From NCBI GenBank assembly GCA_900542635.1, contig UQOJ01000040.1:1-19179 (forward strand): a DNA stretch of 19,179 nt. The letters are read 5' to 3'. Below, piece by piece: positions 1-7,135 of the stretch (position 1 is its first letter; every line of letters starts with the position of its first letter). Below the pieces are notes generated by a model. That model did no database searches. It was not told the origin of the DNA and saw nothing but the letters and a program-made list of their open reading frames with translations. This stretch comes from an uncultured Collinsella sp. (GTDB taxonomy: Bacteria; Actinomycetota; Coriobacteriia; Coriobacteriales; Coriobacteriaceae). Made by a program: the position numbers and the translations under genes.

Positions 1-50
1 TACGAGATTCGCCTTAGTCTCGTGGGCTCGGAGATGTGTATAAGAGACAG
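1..50 (+). other. Untrimmed Illumina Nextera i7 adapter (artefact)
   Basis: This is synthetic library sequence, not genome. Bases 1-8 match the end of the P7 flow-cell primer, 9-16 (TCGCCTTA) are the N701 index as written in the primer, 17-31 are the i7 primer annealing segment, and 32-50 (AGATGTGTATAAGAGACAG) are the Tn5 mosaic end. Genomic DNA begins at 51. A gene caller can start a GTG reading frame inside it at 36, which adds the false N-terminus MYKRQ to the first protein. Confidence 0.98.
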
Positions 51-1421
51 CTGGGCAACTTCGCCACGCTCTTCGTGGGCATTGCGTTTGCCTCGCTGCT
101 GCTGCTCTTTGGCCTGGCGATTCTGCCCACGATGACGCACTATGCGGACAATCTCGAGACGAGTCTGGTCGCCGAGCACCAGTACACGCTCAAGGCGCCG
201 CTGGAGCTCGAGGGCACTGCCGAGGAGCGCGAGCAGTGGTCGGCACTCGAGCGCTTGCAGTCGGTTGACGGCGCGCTGCTTTCCGCCGCTCAGGATGCCG
301 ATGACGAGCTTGACGACGCGGCCGATGCAGCGCAGGCGGCAGCCGATGCCGCGACCAGCGCTCCGTCTGCCGAGAGCCTGGCCGCGGCGCAGGACGCGCT
401 CGCCAAGGTCCAGGACAAGAAGGATGCGCTTTATGCGCGCCTCGATGACCTTGCCGATGCCCTCGGCTGCGACCGCGACGAGGCTATCGACCTGATCGAC
501 AAGGCCTCTAAGATCGACACCGACAACGACGACATTCACCCGGTCAACACGATCGACAACGGTGCAGGCACAATCGCGCAGGCCGAGAAATACGCCGTCT
601 ACCAGCTGCAATACGACCGCGGCGATGGAAATGGGCAGGAGACGATTTCCGTCTACGGCATCTCGCCCGATTCGCGCTATTGGAAAGACCTCAACGTTGG
701 CGATGGGCGCGTCGTCTTTGGCAGCGGCCTGCTCGACAAGTTTGGCTGGAGCGAGGGCCAGAAGGTCACGCTCAGCGACAAGTACGAGGGCAAGGACTAT
801 TCGCTGGAGTACACGGGCAAGGATGCCACCTGGGGCTCCAAGTCGGACATGAATATCTATATGAGTATCGACGACTTTAACGAGCTGTTCGGCAACGACG
901 CCGCCTACTTTAACGGCTATGTGAGCGACGAGAAGCTCGACCTCGATGCCCGTTACTTTGCCGGCGACACCACGCCCGACGACATGCGCGCCGTGGGCGA
1001 CCAGTTCATCGGCATGATGAGCAAAATGATCGGCATGATGGTTGGCCTCGCGGTGTTTATCTTCCTGCTGTTTATGTACCTGCTGACCAAGGCGGTGATC
1101 GACCACAGCGCCCGTTCGATCAGCTACATGAAAGTCTTTGGCTATCGCGATAGCGAGATCTCGCATCTGTACATCCGCTCGATCACGCTGTGCGTGGCGG
1201 CGTCGCTCGTGCTGAGCCTGCCGGTCATTATCGGCTCGCTCACGGCCATCTTCCGCTCGATGCTGCTCGCCTACAACGGCAATATCGAGATCTATGTGCC
1301 CGCTTGGTCCATGGCGGCGTGCGTGGGCATTGGCTTTGTGACCTACCTGGTCGTGGCGCTGCTGCACACGCGCTCCATCAAGCGCGTGAGCCTCTCCGAG
1401 GCGCTGAAGGTCCAGGAATAG
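51..1421 (+). CDS. ABC transporter permease, FtsX family, C-terminal part (5' truncated)
   Basis: This is the C-terminal part of an FtsX/MacB-type permease, the membrane subunit of an ABC transporter. It is cut by the contig end, so no native start is present. Readable residues begin LGNFATLF. A first membrane helix lies at about residues 2-25, followed by a large extracytoplasmic region to about 320, then three helices (about 322-347, 375-400, 416-438) and the usual FtsX ending SLSEALKVQE. The extracytoplasmic part opens with an Ala/Asp/Glu-rich helical stretch (about residues 60-155) that reads like a coiled coil and is followed by a compact MacB-like periplasmic fold. The substrate cannot be told. 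The ATPase partner and the first half of the permease would lie upstream. The gene ends just before a strong terminator. Confidence 0.85.
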   Translation: MGNFATLFVGIAFASLLLLFGLAILPTMTHYADNLETSLVAEHQYTLKAPLELEGTAEEREQWSALERLQSVDGALLSAAQDADDELDDAADAAQAAADAATSAPSAESLAAAQDALAKVQDKKDALYARLDDLADALGCDRDEAIDLIDKASKIDTDNDDIHPVNTIDNGAGTIAQAEKYAVYQLQYDRGDGNGQETISVYGISPDSRYWKDLNVGDGRVVFGSGLLDKFGWSEGQKVTLSDKYEGKDYSLEYTGKDATWGSKSDMNIYMSIDDFNELFGNDAAYFNGYVSDEKLDLDARYFAGDTTPDDMRAVGDQFIGMMSKMIGMMVGLAVFIFLLFMYLLTKAVIDHSARSISYMKVFGYRDSEISHLYIRSITLCVAASLVLSLPVIIGSLTAIFRSMLLAYNGNIEIYVPAWSMAACVGIGFVTYLVVALLHTRSIKRVSLSEALKVQE

Positions 1422-1434
1422 AGAACCGCCCGCA

Positions 1435-1476
1435 CGCGGGGGCACGAACCGAAGGAAGGGTGCCCCCGCGTTATTT
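1435..1476 (+). terminator. Intrinsic terminator of the permease gene
   Basis: An 11-bp perfect GC-rich stem (CGCGGGGGCAC at 1435-1445 with GTGCCCCCGCG at 1460-1470) has a 14-nt loop and is followed by TTATTT. It lies 13 nt after the permease stop. Confidence 0.85.
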
Positions 1477-1540
1477 GCCCGCCAGGCCCGACGTGGGCAA
1501 ACGCGCGCAACGTCAGACTTCCCCGAACAGAAGGAGACCC

Positions 1541-2185
1541 ATGGCAAGATCGGCAGAGGAGCTCAAGCAGCTCTCCATCAAGGAGTTCACCGAGGCGGCA
1601 AAGGTCTACGAATCCGGCCATGCCGGCATTTACGAGATGTGCAAGGACGACTATCCGCAAATACTCGAGGAGCTTGAGCTCGAACCGTTCGAGGATGCGC
1701 TCGACGTGGGCTGTGGAACCGGAGCCGTCCTAGAACTGCTCCACGCCCGGTACCCTAGCAAGCACTTGACTGGACTCGACCTCACACCCGGGATGATCGA
1801 CGTCGCCCGGGCAAAGCAGCTCGATAACGTCAGCTTTGTCGTCGGAGACGCGGAGGCGCTGCCCTTCGAGCCCCGGAGCTTCGACGCCGTGCTCTGCTCC
1901 AACAGCTTCCACCACTACCCGCATCCGGAGAGGTTTTTCGCCGAGGTGGCACGCGTCCTTCGGCCCGGCGGGCGACTGGTCCTTCGCGACTACACCTCGA
2001 ACGATGTCGCGGTCTGGCTCATGAACAACATCGAGCTACCGCTGGCACGCCTCTTGGGCCATGGCGACGTGCGCATCCTCAAGCTGTCCGAGCTACGCGC
2101 GCTCGTCGAGGAATCCGGGCTCACCCCGCTCAAGCTCGAGGCACAGAAGGGATTCCGCGCGCATCTGGTCGCGCAAAAGGGCTAG
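1541..2185 (+). CDS. Class I SAM-dependent methyltransferase (Methyltransf_11/25 type)
   Basis: A 214-residue soluble methyltransferase. Motif I, which binds S-adenosylmethionine, is LDVGCGTGAV (54-63). The acidic end of strand 2 is in LTGLDLTPGM (76-85), motif II is GDAEALPF (102-109), and the post-motif is ARVLRPGGRLVLRD (137-150). It has the size and order of the small-molecule UbiE/BioC-like group, but the substrate is unknown. The start is the ATG at 1541 because AAGGAG (1531-1536) sits 4 nt upstream. The open frame upstream of it runs through the permease gene and its terminator and is not coding. The gene appears to be monocistronic, between the permease terminator and a repeat-containing spacer. 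Confidence 0.88.
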   Translation: MARSAEELKQLSIKEFTEAAKVYESGHAGIYEMCKDDYPQILEELELEPFEDALDVGCGTGAVLELLHARYPSKHLTGLDLTPGMIDVARAKQLDNVSFVVGDAEALPFEPRSFDAVLCSNSFHHYPHPERFFAEVARVLRPGGRLVLRDYTSNDVAVWLMNNIELPLARLLGHGDVRILKLSELRALVEESGLTPLKLEAQKGFRAHLVAQKG

Positions 2186-2251
2186 CGGTCCGCGCCAGGA
2201 CGCTCCGTCACGCCAGGGCACGCCATCAAACCAGATTGTGGCCACGCCAGA

Positions 2252-2279
2252 ACGCGCCGCCACAAACGTGACGGCGCGT
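2252..2279 (+). terminator. GC-rich hairpin after the methyltransferase, weak terminator candidate
   Basis: ACGCGCCG (2252-2259) pairs with CGGCGCGT (2272-2279). After one mismatch the stem continues as CAC/GTG with an AAAC loop. There is no T-run after it, so factor-independent termination is doubtful. The stretch 2186-2260 before it also repeats the short string CGCCAG three times. Confidence 0.3.
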
Positions 2280-2302
2280 CCCTAGCTGCCAGGTGGCGAG
2301 GC

Positions 2303-2329
2303 ACTCATTTAAGTCTGTCCCCAATGAGT
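2303..2329 (-). repeat. 27-bp palindromic repeat, GGGGAC core, copy 1
   Basis: Read on the minus strand, it has arms ACTCATT and AATGAGT (perfect inverted repeats) around a core GGGGACAGACTTA. Closely related copies lie at 2344-2370 and 10728-10754. It lies in the methyltransferase/DUF362 spacer. Confidence 0.75.
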
Positions 2330-2343
2330 AGCCCCTTGCGACT

Positions 2344-2370
2344 ACTCATTTAAGAACGTCCCCAATGACT
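2344..2370 (-). repeat. 27-bp palindromic repeat, GGGGAC core, copy 2
   Basis: Read on the minus strand, it has arms AGTCATT and AATGAGT (one mismatch) around GGGGACGTTCTTA. It starts 14 nt after copy 1 in the same orientation and has the same length. Confidence 0.75.
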
Positions 2371-2381
2371 AGGTGCCGTAC

Positions 2382-2412
2382 TTGACTTTAACTCTGCTTT
2401 AACTGGTACCAT
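2382..2412 (+). promoter_or_regulatory. Candidate promoter of the DUF362 gene with long spacer
   Basis: TTGACT (2382-2387) is followed 19 bp later by TACCAT (2407-2412). The spacer region carries the direct repeat CTTTAACT (2386-2393 and 2397-2404), 11 bp apart. A consensus-like -35 with a 19-bp spacer and a repeated motif inside it is the layout of MerR-family-controlled promoters. The -10 is weak, so this is tentative. Confidence 0.4.
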
Positions 2413-2454
2413 CCTCTATGTCTGTAACGCCATATAGACCGAGGGGATAGATCT

Positions 2455-3660
2455 ATGACCGCAACTGCAACAGCAGCACCCGCTAAGGTGTACTTCACCA
2501 ACCTGCGCACGCATGCTCGCGAGAGCCAGCTCGACAAGCTCAAGCGCCTCATACGTCACGCCGGTATCGAGCAGATCGACTTTGAGAACAAGTTCGTTGC
2601 CATCAAGATTCACTTTGGCGAGCTGGGCAACCTGAGCTTTTTGCGTCCCAACTACGCCCGCGCCGTCGCGGATGTCGTGAAGGAGCTGGGTGGCAAGCCC
2701 TTCCTCACCGACTGCAACACACTCTATGTCGGTAGCCGCAAAAACGCGCTCGAGCACATCGATACCGCCTATCAGAACGGCTTTACCCCGTATGCCACGG
2801 GTTGCCAGATCATCATCGCCGACGGCCTCAAGGGTACCGACGAGGCGCTCATCCCGGTCGAGGGCGGCGAGTACGTGCGCGAGGCCAAGATCGGTCGGGC
2901 ACTCATGGATGCCGATATTGTGATCAGCCTCACGCACTTTAAAGGCCATGAGCAGGCCGGCTTTGGCGGCGCCATGAAGAACCTGGGCATGGGCGGCGGC
3001 AGCCGCGCCGGCAAGATGGAGCAGCATGCCGCCGGCAAGCCGAACGTCGCGACCGAGCACTGTATTGGCTGCCGTGCCTGCGAAAAGGTCTGTGCGCACA
3101 GCGCTATCTCGTTTGACGACACCCGTGAGCGCGAGCTCGCCAACGGCAACACCCGTACGGTTCACGTTGCTGCTATCGACCATGATCGCTGCGTGGGCTG
3201 CGGCCGCTGCATCGGCGTGTGCAACCAGGACGCCATCAAGCCCGGCCATGACGCCGCGGCCGACGTGCTCAACTGCAAGATCGCCGAGTACACCAAGGCC
3301 GTCGTCGACGGCCGCCCGAGCTTCCACATTTCGCTCGCCATGGACATTAGCCCCAACTGCGATTGCCATCCCGAAAACGACACGCCTATCGTCAACGATA
3401 TCGGCATGTTCGCGAGCTTCGACCCGGTCGCCATCGACCAGGCCTGCGCCGATGCCGTCATGGCATCCGAGCCGCTGCCCAACACCGAGCTCACCGATAG
3501 CGCGGCCAAGATGGAGCATAACCACGAGCATCTGGAGGGCGAGCAGGCCAAGGACCCCTTCTGCATCACGCATCCCGACACCGACTGGCGCACCTGCATT
3601 GCGCATGCCGAGAAGATCGGCCTAGGCACGAGCAAGTACGAGCTCATCGAGGTCAAATAG
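2455..3660 (+). CDS. DUF362 domain protein with two 4Fe-4S clusters
   Basis: A 401-residue cytoplasmic protein. DUF362 sequence occupies about residues 10-190 (KIHFGELGN at 51-59, LTHFKGHEQAGFGGAMKNLGMG around 159-180) and resumes after the ferredoxin insert. Two 4Fe-4S binding motifs are visible: C203-x2-C206-x2-C209-x3-C213 and C246-x2-C249-x2-C252-x3-C256. The C-terminus has additional Cys/His residues (around CDCH and HNHEH). The family is common in anaerobes and its reaction is not established, but the cluster arrangement points to electron transfer. The ATG at 2455 is preceded by GAGGGG (2441-2446). It appears monocistronic, with its own promoter candidate and a strong terminator. Confidence 0.9.
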   Translation: MTATATAAPAKVYFTNLRTHARESQLDKLKRLIRHAGIEQIDFENKFVAIKIHFGELGNLSFLRPNYARAVADVVKELGGKPFLTDCNTLYVGSRKNALEHIDTAYQNGFTPYATGCQIIIADGLKGTDEALIPVEGGEYVREAKIGRALMDADIVISLTHFKGHEQAGFGGAMKNLGMGGGSRAGKMEQHAAGKPNVATEHCIGCRACEKVCAHSAISFDDTRERELANGNTRTVHVAAIDHDRCVGCGRCIGVCNQDAIKPGHDAAADVLNCKIAEYTKAVVDGRPSFHISLAMDISPNCDCHPENDTPIVNDIGMFASFDPVAIDQACADAVMASEPLPNTELTDSAAKMEHNHEHLEGEQAKDPFCITHPDTDWRTCIAHAEKIGLGTSKYELIEVK

Positions 3661-3709
3661 CACCTATCTATTGGACATATCAAGCGCTTTTGTAGCGCAA
3701 CGTTAGCAA

Positions 3710-3747
3710 AGGCCGCCCGCGAGCACAGCTCTCGCGGGCGGCTTTTC
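3710..3747 (+). terminator. Strong terminator between convergent genes, probably bidirectional
   Basis: A 12-bp perfect stem (GCCGCCCGCGAG at 3712-3723, CTCGCGGGCGGC at 3731-3742) has a 7-nt loop and is followed by TTTT. On the minus strand the stem is followed by CTTTGCT, so it may also stop the hydrolase transcript arriving from the other side. Confidence 0.88.
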
Positions 3748-3791
3748 GGAAGTGCTAGGGGCCAGATGGACCAGTAAACCGTACTATTTGC

Positions 3792-4757
3792 CTAAAAATA
3801 CTCGTCGAGGAAGTTGTTGACTGTGTTCCAGTAGAGCTCGGGGTCAACTTGCGCACTCTTGGCGTGGGTAGCGCCATGGATGGTGAGCTTTTGCTTGACC
3901 TTGCTGGCGCACGCGTCGTAGTTTTGGTCGAGCATGTCGTACGGCACAAAGGTGTCCTGGTCGCCGTGGATAAACAGCATGGGAACCGTCGCGTGTTTGA
4001 GTTGCTCCACGCTGCTCGCCTTATGAAAGTCGTAGCCCGCGCGCACGTTGCACACCAAGTTTGCTACATCGAGCAAGGGAGAGCTGGGCAGGCCGAACAC
4101 GTCCTTGAGCTGCAGAGAAAACTCGTCCCAAACACTCGTATAACCGCAGTCCTCGATAATGCATTTCACGTTGGACGGCAAAGATTCTCCCGCCACGTTC
4201 ATGGCGGTTGCCGCACCCATCGACTCGCCAAAGACCAGGATGCGCGCCTCGGGGTCAGCCTGAACGATCCGCCCAATCCATGTGATAACATCGAGTCGCT
4301 CGGGCCAGCCCATGCCGATATAGTCGCCGCCGGAGCGCTCGTGGGCGCGGGCGGCAGGCGCGAGCACGTTCATGCCGCGGTCGTGGAAGCGCTTGGCGTA
4401 TCGGGCCATGCCGATGGGCTCATTGGTATATCCATGCAGGCAGACGGCGTAATCGTGGGTGTTCTCCGAGGCGGCAAAATACCAAGCGGCGAGCTCGGTT
4501 CCGTCATCTGCGGTGAGGCTGCTGCTCTCGCGATTCTCTTTAAACCACGCCCGCGCCTCGGTTTCCTCGGCATCCGGCTGCTCGCCTTCTTTGTCGTTCT
4601 TGCTATCCTGCATCATCTTCATGGTGTACGGCGCTTGGGGATTCAGCGCGAAGTCAAACAGAAAGTTGCCGGCAAATCCGAGCAGCGCAACGACAACCAC
4701 CAGTGCAACGATGCCGGCTATCTTGAGCTTTCGATGGGAACGTGCGTTTTGAGCCAT
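3792..4757 (-). CDS. Membrane-anchored alpha/beta hydrolase
   Basis: A 321-residue serine hydrolase. Residues 13-35 form an N-terminal membrane helix after a basic start, so the catalytic domain probably lies outside the membrane as a type II anchor or uncleaved signal. The alpha/beta hydrolase core carries the oxyanion HG (108-109), nucleophile elbow G-E-S179-M-G, acid D268 in HGDQDTFVP and base H298 in GATHAKS, so the triad is complete. It resembles the BAAT/DUF-type hydrolases with family members annotated as esterases or peptidases. The substrate is unknown. The ATG at 4757 is preceded on its strand by GGAGA with about 6 nt spacing. Its promoter region contains two operator-like dyads. 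It is transcribed divergently from the PAQR gene. Confidence 0.88.
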   Translation of the reverse strand: MAQNARSHRKLKIAGIVALVVVVALLGFAGNFLFDFALNPQAPYTMKMMQDSKNDKEGEQPDAEETEARAWFKENRESSSLTADDGTELAAWYFAASENTHDYAVCLHGYTNEPIGMARYAKRFHDRGMNVLAPAARAHERSGGDYIGMGWPERLDVITWIGRIVQADPEARILVFGESMGAATAMNVAGESLPSNVKCIIEDCGYTSVWDEFSLQLKDVFGLPSSPLLDVANLVCNVRAGYDFHKASSVEQLKHATVPMLFIHGDQDTFVPYDMLDQNYDACASKVKQKLTIHGATHAKSAQVDPELYWNTVNNFLDEYF

Positions 4758-4777
4758 GCGGTATTCTCCTATAAGAT

Positions 4778-4791
4778 GTTAATACATCAAC
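4778..4791. promoter_or_regulatory. Operator-like dyad 1 (downstream of the hydrolase -10)
   Basis: GTTAATACATCAAC is an imperfect 14-bp dyad that differs from the dyad at 4823-4836 only by three A/G transitions. It lies just downstream of the expected start of the hydrolase transcript, where a bound repressor would block initiation or escape. Confidence 0.5.
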
Positions 4792-4806
4792 ATTTAATGC
4801 AAGCGC

Positions 4807-4835
4807 ATTATGGACGTTCGCCGTTGATGCGTCAA
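4807..4835 (-). promoter_or_regulatory. Promoter of the alpha/beta hydrolase gene
   Basis: On the minus strand, TTGACG (4835-4830) is followed by a 17-bp spacer and CATAAT (4812-4807). This is a near-consensus housekeeping promoter. The -35 lies inside operator-like dyad 2. Confidence 0.7.
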
Positions 4836-4836
4836 C
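4823..4836. promoter_or_regulatory. Operator-like dyad 2 (over the hydrolase -35)
   Basis: GTTGATGCGTCAAC, symmetric at 12 of 14 positions, covers the -35 hexamer of the hydrolase promoter. Its centre is 45 bp from the centre of dyad 1. No regulator gene lies nearby in the window. Confidence 0.55.
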
Positions 4837-4878
4837 AGACAAAGAATGGGTAAACAAAGGGTCACGTATGGTGCAAAT

Positions 4879-4908
4879 TTCGCACGTACCTAGACGCTTT
4901 GATATAGT
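4879..4908 (+). promoter_or_regulatory. Extended -10 promoter of the PAQR gene
   Basis: TG-A-TATAGT (4900-4908) is an extended -10 element. The -35 (TTCGCA at 4879-4884, 18-bp spacer) is poor, as is usual for extended -10 promoters. The dyad GTGC(N7)GCAC at 4871-4885 overlaps the -35 region. Confidence 0.6.
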
Positions 4909-4943
4909 GTTGAGAACTCTTTACGTTGGAGGATGTAACCGGC

Positions 4944-5627
4944 ATGTCCGATTCGAGCGACAGTTCTAAGCCGCGACCCAAGACCGCGGCCGTTCCACAC
5001 TACACGGTGGGCGAGGAGATCATGAACTCCGTCACCCATGGTGTCGGCTGCCTGCTGGGTATCGCGGGCCTGGTGCTCCTGATCGTATTCGCTGCCCTGC
5101 GCGGCGGAGGCCCGGCCCACATGGCCGCGGCGATTGTCTATGGCGTCAGCATTATTCTCGAATACCTGGCCTCCACCCTCTACCACGCGATTCAACCAGC
5201 GCGCGCCAAGCGCGTGTTTCGCATCATCGACCACAGCTGCATCTACCTGCTCATAGCCGGCAGCTATACGCCGTTTTGCCTCATCACGCTCGCAAACGAC
5301 GGCGGTCCTGCGCTGTTCTTTGCCGTATGGGCCATCGCCATTATCGGCATCGCCCTCGAGTGCTTTATGCGCGAGCGTCAACCGCACTGGGTAAGTGGCC
5401 TGGTCTACCTGCTGATGGGCTGGCTCGTTGTCTTTAAGCTGCCCGAACTTGTGGCGCTGCTCAATCCCGTGGCACTTGCCCTGCTCGCCGTCGGCGGCGT
5501 GTGCTACACCGCGGGCGTGCCGTTCTATATCGCCAAAAACGTGCACTATCTGCACAGCGTGTTTCACCTGTGGGTGCTCGCCGGCAGCATCTTCCAGTTC
5601 ATGGCGGTGATCCTCTTCGTAATCTAG
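4944..5627 (+). CDS. Hemolysin III family / PAQR membrane protein
   Basis: A 227-residue protein with about seven membrane helices and a hydrophilic N-terminus. It has the family's conserved residues: GEEIMNSVTHG (23-33), the first zinc-site helix STLYH with S77 and H81, D96 in IIDHSCIYLLIAGSYTPF, and the last-helix pair H204-x3-H208. By comparison with the adiponectin receptor fold these should form a Zn-dependent hydrolase-like site. The bacterial role is poorly known (membrane lipid or cytolysin-like function). An in-frame TTG exists at 4926, but GGAGG (4928-4932) overlaps it and serves the ATG at 4944 with 11 nt spacing, so 4944 is the better start. Confidence 0.9.
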   Translation: MSDSSDSSKPRPKTAAVPHYTVGEEIMNSVTHGVGCLLGIAGLVLLIVFAALRGGGPAHMAAAIVYGVSIILEYLASTLYHAIQPARAKRVFRIIDHSCIYLLIAGSYTPFCLITLANDGGPALFFAVWAIAIIGIALECFMRERQPHWVSGLVYLLMGWLVVFKLPELVALLNPVALALLAVGGVCYTAGVPFYIAKNVHYLHSVFHLWVLAGSIFQFMAVILFVI

Positions 5628-5737
5628 CGACCATGCCTGCGCGCCCGCGTCCTCGTTTGGGTGCCGGCGCAATTGCCGTATCCGCCACCAACGTTTTACC
5701 CTAACGTCCCGAATCTTGGAGGTTCGAGAAACTCCCG

Positions 5738-7111
5738 ATGGACATAACCATCTCCCTTATCACCACCCTCGTTTTGACCCTCATCAACGGCTACTTCTCT
5801 ATGTCCGAGATGGCGCTCACCACGGCAAAGCGCGCTGTGCTGGAGCACGAGGCCGAGGAAGGCGACAAACGCGCCGAGCGCGCCATTAAGCTGGCCGCCG
5901 ATTCCGATCAGCTGCTCGCCACCATCCAGGTCGCCATCACGCTCGTGGGCTTTGCCTCGTCCGCCGTCGCCTCGACGAGCCTGTCCGACCCGCTTGCCAC
6001 GTGGCTCATGAGCTTTGGCATCGCGCCGCTTTCCGCCGTCGCGCGCGGCCTGGCGCCGGTCATCATCACCGTCGCCGTCGCCTTCGTGTCCATCGTGATC
6101 GGCGAGCTCGTGCCCAAGCGCATCGGCCTGGCTAATGCCGAAGGCGTATCCAAACAGGTCGTGGGACCGCTCTCCGTGTTCCAAAAGATCGCCCGCCCGC
6201 TCGTGTGGCTGACCGGTGCCTGCTCCGACGGCCTGGCCCGTATCCTGCGCATCAAGAGCGCCGACGACCGCCAAAACGTCTCGGAGGAAGAGATCAAATA
6301 CATGGTCTCGGAGCAGGACGACCTGCTCGACGAGGAAAAGCGCATGATCCACGAGATCTTCGACCTGGGCGACACCGTTGCCCGCGAGGTCATGGTGCCG
6401 CGCGTGGACACCACCATGTGCGAGGACGACGAGACGGTCGCCGACGTGCTGTCCGCCATGCGCCAGACCGGCTTTAGCCGCATCCCCGTCTATCACGAGG
6501 ATCCCGACAACGTCGTGGGCATCGCGCACATCAAGGACCTGATCCAGCCTTCGCTCGACGGCAAGGGCGACCAGCCCATCGCCGACTTTTTGCGCGACGC
6601 CACCTTTGTGCCCGACACCAAGGACATCCTGCCGCTGCTGTCCGAGATGCAGACCTCGCACGACCAGATCGTAGTGGTCGTGGACGAGTACGGTGGCACG
6701 GCCGGCATCATCACCATCGAGGACATCGTCGAGGAGATCGTGGGCGAGATCGAGGACGAGTTTGACCCCGACAACAAGTACCTCACGCGCCTTTCGCGCC
6801 GCGAGTGGCTTGTCGATGGGCGTTTTTCGTGCGATGACGCGATTGACCTTGGTTGGCCGCTCGAGGAAAGCGATGATTATGAGACCATCGCCGGCTGGAT
6901 TTTGGAGCTTTGCGACTCGGTGCCCGACATCGGAGAGGTGTTTGAGGTCGCGGGGTACAAGTTCAAGGTACAGTCGATGCGTGGCCAGCGCATCTCGCTC
7001 ATTCGCGTGATCGCTCCGGCCGAAACCGATAAGAAGGATTCCGAGTCTTCGGCGGATAAGCCGACGGCGCCGGGTACGGGCCCTGCGGACCCGCACGACG
7101 GCGACGAGTAG
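5738..7111 (+). CDS. CNNM/CorC-type transporter (DUF21, CBS pair, CorC_HlyC domain)
   Basis: A 457-residue protein. A DUF21 membrane domain spans about 1-175 (NGYFSMSEMALTTAKR, VAITLVGFASSAVAST, IGELVPKRIGL are typical), a CBS pair about 215-340 (EVMVPRVDT, VVVVDEYGGTAGIITIEDI), a CorC_HlyC domain about 355-435, then an acidic, disordered tail. Relatives (CorB, MpfA, CNNM) export Mg2+ and sense Mg-ATP through the CBS domains. The old name hemolysin C is misleading. The ATG at 5738 has no nearby alternative in frame. The best Shine-Dalgarno (GGAGG, 5718-5722) is 15 nt away, which is long and suggests weak translation. The next gene starts 24 nt after the stop, so they probably share a transcript. 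Confidence 0.9.
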   Translation: MDITISLITTLVLTLINGYFSMSEMALTTAKRAVLEHEAEEGDKRAERAIKLAADSDQLLATIQVAITLVGFASSAVASTSLSDPLATWLMSFGIAPLSAVARGLAPVIITVAVAFVSIVIGELVPKRIGLANAEGVSKQVVGPLSVFQKIARPLVWLTGACSDGLARILRIKSADDRQNVSEEEIKYMVSEQDDLLDEEKRMIHEIFDLGDTVAREVMVPRVDTTMCEDDETVADVLSAMRQTGFSRIPVYHEDPDNVVGIAHIKDLIQPSLDGKGDQPIADFLRDATFVPDTKDILPLLSEMQTSHDQIVVVVDEYGGTAGIITIEDIVEEIVGEIEDEFDPDNKYLTRLSRREWLVDGRFSCDDAIDLGWPLEESDDYETIAGWILELCDSVPDIGEVFEVAGYKFKVQSMRGQRISLIRVIAPAETDKKDSESSADKPTAPGTGPADPHDGDE

Positions 7112-7135
7112 GGCAAGGAAGAGTAGGGGAGAGTT

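Noticed and set aside
1190..1540. N-terminal extension of the methyltransferase frame
   Set aside because: The extension overlaps the permease end and crosses its terminator. A good ribosome site marks the ATG at 1541.
2416..3606. 396-codon open frame antisense to the DUF362 gene
   Set aside because: It lies opposite clear ferredoxin motifs and has a low-complexity translation. It is a shadow frame.
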